Source of the DNA: Candidatus Iainarchaeum sp.
GTDB lineage: Archaea; Iainarchaeota; Iainarchaeia; Iainarchaeales; JAFGBZ01
DNA length: 5,108 bases
Direction: 5' to 3'
Assembly: GCA_016218635.1 (NCBI GenBank)
Contig: JACRDJ010000161.1
Coordinates: 1-5,108 of the forward strand
Positions 1-4,326 of the stretch are shown one piece after another. The position numbers were made by a program, and so were the translations under genes. The notes below the pieces were generated by a model. That model was given only the letters and a program-made list of their open reading frames with translations. It was not told the DNA's origin and did no database searches. Position 1 is the first letter of the stretch; each line of letters opens with the position of its first letter.

Positions 1-22
1 AAAAGCCTTTTTCTGCAGGATT

Positions 23-619
23 TCAGGGTTTTTGGATGTCCATTACCTTCAGGTAGAACACCAGGGTTTTTCCGGCCAGTTCGTGGTTGAAGTTAATGAC
101 TGCGTTTGAATCCGAAATCTCGGTTATGATGCCTCTTTGTCCCGTGGAAGTCGTGAGGGAAAGGCCGACTTTCGGTTCAATTCCGTTCTGGCGCAGTACC
201 TCCAGCGGAACCGACTGGAATAGTTCGGGTTTGGGGTACCCGTATGCTTCCTGGGGCGGAAGCGTGATTTTCTTTTCTTCTCCGAGTTTCATTCCGATGA
301 CGGCCTCATCGAATCCCTTGATCATCTGGCCGGCTCCGGCCACAAATTCCAGGGGACCGCGCCCGGCGGAAGAATCGAATTCGGTTCCGTCCAGTAAAGT
401 GCCCCGATAATCCACCTTAATCGTATCTCCTTTGGCTACCGTCATAACGTTTTCATCTCCCGTGCGGTTGGCATCCACTGAATTGGAATCCGGTCCGGTT
501 CCGCCCTGCGTGCATCCGCTCACGAATACGAGCAGGGCCACTGCCATGCAGAGCATAATTCCTGCGGAGCAGGAGTTCTTGGTACTGCCGGACGAAAACG
601 GCAAAATGAATGCTTTCAT
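23..619 (-). CDS. Predicted lipoprotein FKBP-type peptidyl-prolyl isomerase, SlyD-like (long type)
   Basis: The 198-aa product is a prolyl cis-trans isomerase and probable folding helper. Residues about 19-35 are hydrophobic and end in the lipobox VSGC, with Cys36 as the predicted lipidated residue. A Ser/Asn/Asp-rich linker follows (37-58). The FKBP core runs from about 60, with VDYRGTLLDG (69-78), FDSS (81-84), GQMIKGFDEAVIGM (97-110) and EAYG (124-127). The segment at about 133-180 resembles the insert-in-flap chaperone domain of SlyD, and NFNHELAGKTLVFYLKV (176-192) is the family's closing hallmark. FKBP positions Tyr71, Phe81, Asp82, Ile100 and Tyr126 are all present. Archaeal FKBPs of this type are usually cytosolic, so the signal peptide is unusual and points to action outside the membrane. 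A TATA-like TTAAAAT lies about 28 bases upstream of the ATG, which supports this start. A good internal start at Met59 is discussed in the findings. Confidence 0.93.
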   Translation of the reverse strand: MKAFILPFSSGSTKNSCSAGIMLCMAVALLVFVSGCTQGGTGPDSNSVDANRTGDENVMTVAKGDTIKVDYRGTLLDGTEFDSSAGRGPLEFVAGAGQMIKGFDEAVIGMKLGEEKKITLPPQEAYGYPKPELFQSVPLEVLRQNGIEPKVGLSLTTSTGQRGIITEISDSNAVINFNHELAGKTLVFYLKVMDIQKP

Positions 620-643
620 GGTTTCATTTCCTGTAAGTGAAGC

Positions 644-650
644 ATTTTAA
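644..650 (-). promoter_or_regulatory. TATA-like box for the FKBP gene, possibly shared with the divergent nuclease gene
   Basis: The minus strand reads TTAAAAT, preceded by a purine-rich GAAAAGAAAAGG stretch like an archaeal BRE. The box centre is about 28 bases before the FKBP ATG, which predicts an almost leaderless transcript. Read on the plus strand (ATTTTAA), the same box lies about 39 bases before the nuclease ATG at 686, so one element could serve both genes. This rests on pattern and spacing only. Confidence 0.5.
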
Positions 651-685
651 CCTTTTCTTTTCGCAATCCAACCAAGGGCGGATTG

Positions 686-1474
686 ATGCGTTTTTCCTAT
701 TCCAAGCTTCAGTGCTTTCGGGCCTGCCCCAAGCAGTTTGAATTCCGTTACCTGCTTAAGCCGCCGGTTCCTTCCCAAGAACCCATTCAGCAGTTCGTGG
801 GAAAAACGGTTCACGAAACTCTTGAAAGTCTTTTTTTGAATGTATGGGACGGAAAAAGCCTTCAATGGGCGGAAGTGGTTTCCTTTTACGAGCAGCAATG
901 GAATGCCGGTTTTCATGAAGGGATCCAAACTGATTCCTCCAGAAATTCAGAGGCTTTTTTTCAGCAGGGACGCTCATGCCTGGAATATTTTTTCTCCAAG
1001 GCCCTTCCGTTCCGGTGGGGAAAAATCCGGGGAGTGGAGCAACGCATTTATTTTCCGCTGACTGAATCGGCCGGAATGCAGGGGGTCATCGATTTGCTGG
1101 TGGAAACCGGCCCAAACCGGTTTGAAATCCATGATTATAAGACATTGCAGGCTCCGCGCACGCAGGAAGAACTGGACGCGGATGAACAATTGGCCATTTA
1201 TCAGATTGGAATCGAATCCCTTTTTCCGGGGGCTGAAGTGACTCTGGTGTGGCATTTTCTGGCTGCGCAAGCCGATGGCCGTTCCTCGCGCACGCGGGAG
1301 CAATTGGATTCTCTGCGCAGACGCCTGGTTGAGGAAACCGCGTTAATTCGGAAAACAGCCATTTTTTCCGCCCAAAAAGGACCTGCCTGTGAATGCTGTT
1401 CCTATAAACCCGTTTGTCCGGCATGGAATCCGAATGTTCCCCGGCAGTTAACGCTTTCCGCTTTTGAGGAGTAA
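686..1474 (+). CDS. PD-(D/E)XK nuclease of the RecB/AddB/Cas4-like family with Fe-S cysteines
   Basis: The 262-aa product is predicted to cleave DNA and probably belongs to a repair or end-processing exonuclease group. It opens with RFSYSKLQCFRACPKQFEF, the typical start of this family. His43 sits in GKTVHETLE, Asp136 in MQGVIDLL, Asp150 and Lys152 in EIHDYKT, and Gln168 in EQLAIYQ. Together these form the H...D...DxK...Q active-site series. At the C-terminus Cys235, Cys238 and Cys244 have the spacing Cx2Cx5C; with Cys14 they match the 4Fe-4S set of AddB and Cas4 proteins. The start is taken as ATG at 686, although TTG at 683 is directly in front of it. The gene is a stand-alone domain with no helicase or cas gene in view. 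Its 3' end overlaps the convergent Nudix gene by 27 bp. The family call is firm; the cellular role is not. Confidence 0.9.
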   Translation: MRFSYSKLQCFRACPKQFEFRYLLKPPVPSQEPIQQFVGKTVHETLESLFLNVWDGKSLQWAEVVSFYEQQWNAGFHEGIQTDSSRNSEAFFQQGRSCLEYFFSKALPFRWGKIRGVEQRIYFPLTESAGMQGVIDLLVETGPNRFEIHDYKTLQAPRTQEELDADEQLAIYQIGIESLFPGAEVTLVWHFLAAQADGRSSRTREQLDSLRRRLVEETALIRKTAIFSAQKGPACECCSYKPVCPAWNPNVPRQLTLSAFEE

Positions 1475-1978
1475 TGCCTGCACGCGTGCAAGACCCTTGG
1501 ACAGATTGGGGACTCCGTTCAGTTCAGAAAATTCTCCGGCGCCTATCCATCGGAATGATTCGTGCTCAAAATCCAGCCGGATTCCGGGCTTTTTGTTTAA
1601 TTCCACAAGCACCGGATACACCCGCCATTCGCGGGCAATGGATTTATCCTTAAAAGAATACATTCGGGCCCTTTTAATGAAGGAAACTTTTTCTGCGGAA
1701 ATTCCGGTTTCTTCCCGCAGTTCCGCGAGCGCTTTTTCCTCAACGGGCATAAACGAATCCAGAAAACCGGCCACTACATTCCATTTTCCGCGGTACGTTC
1801 CGACCTGCTGGCTGCGCTGAAGAACCAGGAAACGGTCCTTGAAGTGAACAAAGACGGAAACCACGGGGGCTTGAGGGGCAAGCGAATAATCAATCCGGCC
1901 GTCGGGAAGCCGGGGAAGGCGGGATGCAAGGTCCAGCAGTTTTTTGCGCAGGGAACGGGGCAAAATGCCTGTTTTCAT
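1448..1978 (-). CDS. Nudix hydrolase with an altered Nudix box
   Basis: The 176-aa product should hydrolyse a nucleoside diphosphate linked to another group; the substrate cannot be told from sequence. A basic N-terminal stretch (about 1-35) precedes the Nudix fold. Fold motifs include VVSVFVHFKDRFLVLQR (39-55), GKWNVVAGFLD (64-74) and the box helix AELREETGI (85-93). Against Gx5Ex7REUxEExGU, the glycine (71), the later glutamates (86, 89, 90) and Gly92 are kept, but the first Glu is Met77 and the Arg is Ala85. The reading frame could begin at 2032 (194 aa). However, a TATA-like box at 2002-2010 lies within that extension, about 28 bases before the ATG at 1978, so I chose the shorter start. 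The gene converges on the nuclease gene and its 3' end overlaps that gene by 27 bp. Confidence 0.87.
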   Translation of the reverse strand: MKTGILPRSLRKKLLDLASRLPRLPDGRIDYSLAPQAPVVSVFVHFKDRFLVLQRSQQVGTYRGKWNVVAGFLDSFMPVEEKALAELREETGISAEKVSFIKRARMYSFKDKSIAREWRVYPVLVELNKKPGIRLDFEHESFRWIGAGEFSELNGVPNLSKGLARVQALLLKSGKR

Positions 1979-2001
1979 GATTCCTGCAATGAAAGAAAAA
2001 G

Positions 2002-2010
2002 ATTTAAATA
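2002..2010 (-). promoter_or_regulatory. TATA-like box for the Nudix gene
   Basis: The minus strand reads TATTTAAAT, a close match to the archaeal TATA consensus. Its centre is about 28 bases upstream of the ATG at 1978, as expected for a leaderless transcript. The core ATTTAAAT is a perfect palindrome. On the plus strand it lies about 74 bases before the small acidic gene at 2080, so use in both directions is possible. This box decides the start codon chosen for the Nudix gene. Confidence 0.6.
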
Positions 2011-2079
2011 TCAACCCGTAGGTATTATTCATCAGTTCAGAGAACGGGCGTTTCCGTTCTTTGAAGTGGGGGAAAACCT

Positions 2080-2208
2080 ATGAATCAAATTAAAGAGATT
2101 GAGTTCGGTCCATTGGACGATGATGATGACAGTGACGGTGGGGAAGATTACGATGAAGACGATGATGAAGATCACGAGGAAGGCGATTCGGACGAAGACT
2201 TTGAGTAA
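2080..2208 (+). CDS. Small, extremely acidic protein of unknown function (42 aa)
   Basis: I do not recognise this product. It begins MNQIKEIEFGPLD and then becomes a run of Asp and Glu broken by Gly, Ser, Tyr and His, ending DEDFE. More than half of all residues are acidic, and the only basic residues are one Lys and one His. The tail is almost certainly disordered. Support for a real gene: an ATG with the G-rich sequence GTGGGGG about 8 bases upstream, a clean stop, and a second small gene starting 10 bases after that stop with a strong ribosome-binding site. Possible roles include binding a basic protein or cation or mimicking DNA, but none can be shown. The GAT/GAC/GAA repetition in the DNA is the coding of the acidic run. 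Chance occurrence cannot be excluded without homologues. Confidence 0.6.
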   Translation: MNQIKEIEFGPLDDDDDSDGGEDYDEDDDEDHEEGDSDEDFE

Positions 2209-2214
2209 GGTGAT
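2209..2214 (+). promoter_or_regulatory. Strong ribosome-binding site GGTGAT that sets a GTG start
   Basis: GGTGAT lies directly after the acidic gene's stop codon. It is exactly complementary to the AUCACC near the usual archaeal 16S rRNA 3' end. It ends 4 bases before GTG at 2219 but about 19 bases before the next in-frame ATG at 2234, so the GTG is the better start. Confidence 0.65.
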
Positions 2215-2218
2215 GTGA

Positions 2219-2380
2219 GTGGAATTTTCCACCATGCGTTCGGGCGGCAAGAGGCCACAGCCCCACATTCCCCAGTATTCGTGTATGAACTGCGGGAGTG
2301 GCATTGTGGATCCTCTGCCGGGTTCGGATGGCCGGCGCTTCTGTTCCTATAAATGCAAAGAAGAGTACTTGGGGAACTAG
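2219..2380 (+). CDS. Small zinc-finger protein, TRASH/FCS-like (53 aa)
   Basis: With a GTG start the product has 53 residues (48 from ATG 2234). The basic N-terminal part contains MRSGGKRPQPHIPQ. It is followed by SCMNCGSGIVDP and, 16 residues after the second Cys, RRFCSYKCKEEYLGN. The pattern CxxC-x16-CxxxC with the signature FCSxxCxxxY resembles treble-clef fingers of the TRASH/YHS, MYM-FCS and YacG groups, which bind zinc or another metal and often contact nucleic acid or protein. The usual TRASH spacing between the two pairs is a little longer, so exact family membership is uncertain. The gene follows the acidic gene by 10 bases and is probably translated from the same transcript. A highly acidic protein beside a basic metal-binding one suggests a functional pair, which is inference. 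A 12-bp palindrome covers the stop codon. Confidence 0.75.
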   Translation: MEFSTMRSGGKRPQPHIPQYSCMNCGSGIVDPLPGSDGRRFCSYKCKEEYLGN

Positions 2381-2384
2381 TTCC
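2373..2384. repeat. 12-bp perfect palindrome GGAACTAGTTCC
   Basis: A perfect inverted repeat without spacer covers the stop codon of the zinc-finger gene, about 60 bases before the channel gene. It is a possible operator half-site pair. It lies about 26 bases after a TATA-like TATAAAT at 2348-2354, where a transcript of the channel gene could begin. Function is not demonstrated. Confidence 0.3.
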
Positions 2385-2390
2385 AGGTAT

Positions 2391-2421
2391 TCTCCCTTTT
2401 TCTGCCTTTCCGGTCGTTTTC
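2391..2421 (+). terminator. Possible pyrimidine-rich terminator after the two small genes
   Basis: This stretch is almost entirely T and C, with a run of five Ts at 2397-2401 and four Ts at 2417-2420. Archaeal transcripts often end at such T-rich tracts without a hairpin. It could equally be a leader segment of the channel transcript. Confidence 0.35.
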
Positions 2422-2444
2422 TGTGCCGGGTTGTGTGATTGCTT

Positions 2445-3632
2445 ATGAGTGAAAAAAAGAGGGCTTGGTCCCATCAGTTGGTTGGAAAGGAAATGGCGCG
2501 AACGCTTCTGCTGGTGCTACTCGTCATGGGGGTTGCCGGGTTTTTGTACTGGTATGGGACTGTGTTTTTTGAAATCCTTTTTAAGGACATTTTTAACGGA
2601 ACCCTGCAGCAGAATGGCACGCTCACCATCATCCTGAATGCATTGATTCTGATTGTCGGAACCGTGGTTTTTCAGGCAATCTCGAAATATTTTATTTCCC
2701 GTCATTTTGAACGGATCGGAAAGCCCAACGAAGGAAAAGTCATCATCAAACTCTATACCTGCGTGCTCTGGCTTTTTGTTGGCCTGATCATCCTGTTTTC
2801 CGTGCTCCGGGAATTCGGGGCCCTGCTGACCTCGCTGGGCCTTATCGGGTTTGGAATCACGTTCGCCCTCCAGAAGCCCCTGCTTAATTTTGTGGGCTGG
2901 ATGGCCATCAATGTCACGAATCCGTTCGGAATCGGGGACCGGATTGAAGTCAATAAAATCCGGGGGGACGTGGTCTCCATTCACACCATGTACACCAAAA
3001 TCCGGGGAACCGTGCAGGAAACCCATGTGGTAGGCGATCATTTCATTCACGTTCCCAACGAAATTCTGCTCACCAACCCGATTATTAATTATTCCCGTCT
3101 GAACGGGCTGTACTTTGATGAAATCCGTTTTTCAATCACCTTGGAAAGCAACTGGAAGAAAGCCGTTCATATTGCGGAAACCGTTACGGAACAGGTCACC
3201 CGAAGCCTGGTGAAGGGGAGCGTTCCGGTTTCCAAGGCCGAAAAACAGGCCTGGATTGAGGCCGTGGACCTTCTTGAAAAGGCATCCCGGAAAATCCGGA
3301 AAGGTTTTCTGCGAAGGTCCGTGAAGGAAAACATCGAGGTGCTTAAATCTGCGGAATCCGTTTCCCAGATCCAGTTAAGCAAACCCAATATTCAGCTCAG
3401 CGTGGGGGACTATTCCATTCAGATCAGCATCATTTACCAGACCGACCTTTACGCCCTGCGGGCCACTAAGACTGAAATCACGAAGGCGTTTATGGACGAA
3501 ATCCGCAGGCACAAAGACATTGAACTGGCGTACCCGCACCTGCAGATCATTCATGACGGAAAACTCCGCAAAATCCTCCCCTCGGAGGCCGGCGGACTGA
3601 GCAAATACCTCGAAGAACACGGGAAGAACTGA
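2445..3632 (+). CDS. MscS-family small-conductance mechanosensitive channel
   Basis: The 395-aa membrane protein should open under membrane tension and release solutes during osmotic downshock. Predicted helices lie at about 20-46, 59-84 and 100-121, followed by the pore helix region (about 125-156). The pore motif LGLIGFGITFALQKPLLNF aligns with E. coli MscS TM3 around its conserved ALQ. The beta domain follows, with NPFGIGDRIEV (159-169), GDVVSIHTMYTKIRG (174-188) and HVPNEILLTNPIINYS (202-217). The cytoplasmic alpha/beta domain (about 224-370) is split by a basic helical segment at about 258-312 that is absent from E. coli MscS. The start is ATG 2445, with GTGAT 5 bases upstream; TTG 2439 is in frame but less likely. 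A terminator-like stem-loop follows the gene. Confidence 0.93.
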   Translation: MSEKKRAWSHQLVGKEMARTLLLVLLVMGVAGFLYWYGTVFFEILFKDIFNGTLQQNGTLTIILNALILIVGTVVFQAISKYFISRHFERIGKPNEGKVIIKLYTCVLWLFVGLIILFSVLREFGALLTSLGLIGFGITFALQKPLLNFVGWMAINVTNPFGIGDRIEVNKIRGDVVSIHTMYTKIRGTVQETHVVGDHFIHVPNEILLTNPIINYSRLNGLYFDEIRFSITLESNWKKAVHIAETVTEQVTRSLVKGSVPVSKAEKQAWIEAVDLLEKASRKIRKGFLRRSVKENIEVLKSAESVSQIQLSKPNIQLSVGDYSIQISIIYQTDLYALRATKTEITKAFMDEIRRHKDIELAYPHLQIIHDGKLRKILPSEAGGLSKYLEEHGKN

Positions 3633-3654
3633 TCCGGCCAAAGGGTATGCGTTA

Positions 3655-3688
3655 GAATTTTGCTGAAAGCAAAATTCCTTTTCTTTTG
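3655..3688 (+). terminator. Stem-loop terminator after the MscS gene
   Basis: GAATTTTGC (3655-3663) pairs perfectly with GCAAAATTC (3669-3677) around a TGAAA loop and is followed by the T-rich tail CTTTTCTTTTG. It begins 22 bases after the channel stop codon and fits an end for that transcript. Confidence 0.6.
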
Positions 3689-3721
3689 TGAACGAAGCGT
3701 TTTTGGGATAATGTAACCCTT

Positions 3722-3747
3722 CCCATTTCAAGCAAAGCTTGAAAGGG
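3722..3747. repeat. Stem-loop 2 of a tandem hairpin cluster
   Basis: TTTCAAGC (3726-3733) pairs with GCTTGAAA (3737-3744) around an AAA loop. CCC/GGG at the base adds three pairs across a single bulged A (3725). There is no T-run directly after it on the plus strand. It shares the core TCAAGCAAA with the next stem-loop. Confidence 0.6.
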
Positions 3748-3777
3748 CGCAGTCAAGCAAACTTGACTCGCGTTTTT
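3747..3777. terminator. Stem-loop 3 with T-run; possible two-way terminator
   Basis: AGTCAAG (3751-3757) pairs with CTTGACT (3762-3768) around CAAA. GCG (3747-3749) and CGC (3769-3771) extend the stem across one bulged C. TTTTT follows at 3773-3777 on the plus strand. On the minus strand the tRNA transcript meets its own TTTTT at 3779-3783 just before this hairpin, so the element may separate the convergent channel and tRNA units. Confidence 0.5.
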
Positions 3778-3788
3778 GAAAAAGGGTA

Positions 3789-3872
3789 CGCAGGGGACGA
3801 GATTTGAACTCGTGCTCCCTTTCGGGAACCGGATTAGCAGTCCGGCGCATTAGACCTCTCTGCCACCCCTGC
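3789..3872 (-). tRNA. tRNA-Ser (anticodon GCU)
   Basis: A complete class II tRNA can be folded on the minus strand. The acceptor stem is GCAGGGG/CCCCTGC. The D arm has a 3-bp GCA/TGC stem. The anticodon stem is CCGGA/TCCGG with loop CTGCTAA, giving anticodon GCT (reads AGC and AGU). The long variable arm is TCCC-GAAA-GGGA. The T arm is ACGAG-TTCAAAT-CTCGT. The discriminator base is G (3789), the serine type. CCA is not encoded; TAC follows instead. No intron is visible. A T-run lies 5 bases beyond the 3' end as a likely terminator. Upstream on the minus strand, AT-rich boxes centred near 3914 and 3933 are promoter candidates. Confidence 0.96.
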
Positions 3873-3928
3873 ATTTGCGGGAAACCGCTGGGTTGCCCTT
3901 TGAAGTACTGATTATTTCGTTCACAAAA

Positions 3929-3937
3929 TTTATAAAA
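3929..3937 (+). promoter_or_regulatory. TATA box upstream of the small membrane protein gene
   Basis: TTTATAAAA is a near-ideal archaeal TATA box, preceded by the purine-rich CACAAAA. Its centre is 34 bases before the ATG at 3967, which predicts a leader of roughly 7 bases. The palindromic core TTTATAAA also faces the tRNA on the minus strand about 61 bases before its mature 5' end, so it might drive both. Confidence 0.65.
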
Positions 3938-3966
3938 CACCATTGCCCTATTATTTGCTGAATTAA

Positions 3967-4293
3967 ATGCTTTCCTTGCTGGTTTTGCTGAATGCGGCCC
4001 TGCTGGTTTTGCTGGGAGCCGACTTTTTTGTGCTGGCAACGAGTTATCGCCGGATTCCGGCCGTCAAGCTCAAGGAAGCCGTTTTCTGGGCCATTTTGGT
4101 CTGTCTGGCCATTTTGCTTGTTCTTTTGTTTAATCTCCTGCAGCTGGTTTCAGCGGGTTATTCGCCGACGGAGTGGGTGTTATGGCTGGAGTTTTTGAAG
4201 CAGGGACTGGGTTTTTTCTGTTTGTGGGTGTTTTTCCGTTTTACGCTGCTGGTCAAAAAATACATTCACCTATTCGGCAGCAGTTCTGGATGA
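3967..4293 (+). CDS. Small three-helix membrane protein of unknown function
   Basis: I do not recognise this 108-aa product. It is strongly hydrophobic, with three predicted membrane helices at about 1-25, 37-62 and 72-95. A short basic loop, SYRRIPAVKLKE (26-37), separates the first two and a GYSPTEW turn (64-70) precedes the third; the tail KKYIHLFGSSSG is weakly basic. The first helix begins at the start Met, so it may act as a signal anchor. No catalytic motif is visible. Support for a real gene comes from the strong TATA box at 3929-3937, an ATG close to the predicted transcript start, and the absence of a competing plus-strand frame. Its stop at 4291-4293 touches the inverted repeat that forms the dcd promoter, so dcd seems to have its own transcript. 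Confidence 0.72.
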   Translation: MLSLLVLLNAALLVLLGADFFVLATSYRRIPAVKLKEAVFWAILVCLAILLVLLFNLLQLVSAGYSPTEWVLWLEFLKQGLGFFCLWVFFRFTLLVKKYIHLFGSSSG

Positions 4294-4309
4294 AAGGTTT
4301 TAAACCTTT
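4293..4309 (+). promoter_or_regulatory. dcd promoter: TATA-like box inside an inverted repeat
   Basis: AAAGGTTT and AAACCTTT form a perfect 8-bp inverted repeat around one T at 4301. The central TTTTAAAC resembles a TATA box and is centred 26 bases before the dcd ATG, consistent with a leaderless transcript. The symmetry could also be an operator, where a bound repressor would block TBP. That second role is inference. Confidence 0.5.
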
Positions 4310-4326
4310 GGCCCGCCATTCTGTTT

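Noticed and set aside
974..1424. Two open frames (109 and 112 aa) antisense to the nuclease gene
   Set aside because: Both are shadows of the motif-rich nuclease frame and overlap each other in different frames.
686..1474. Reading the nuclease as part of a CRISPR-Cas system
   Set aside because: The family match is to the wider RecB/AddB/Cas4 group, and no repeats, spacers or other cas genes are in the window.
1979..2032. Upstream start for the Nudix gene (194 aa)
   Set aside because: The extra codons cover the TATA-like box and the predicted transcript start, so this stretch is unlikely to be translated.
2115..2200. GAT/GAC/GAA-rich stretch as a microsatellite
   Set aside because: The units are not regular, and the stretch is explained by an acidic coding sequence with an ATG, a ribosome-binding-like site and a stop.
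2517..3050. 177-aa open frame antisense to the MscS gene
   Set aside because: It lies wholly opposite a clear channel coding sequence, its translation is rich in Pro, His and Asp with no recognisable domain, and it has no promoter or ribosome-binding site of its own.
3640..3791. Near-repeat AAAGGGTATGCG / AAAGGGTACGCA as attachment-site direct repeats at the tRNA 3' end
   Set aside because: The match is short and imperfect, and no integrase or element-like gene lies between the copies.
3728..4039. 103-aa minus-strand frame across the tRNA and hairpins
   Set aside because: It runs through the complete tRNA-Ser and stem-loops, so it is not a plausible protein gene.
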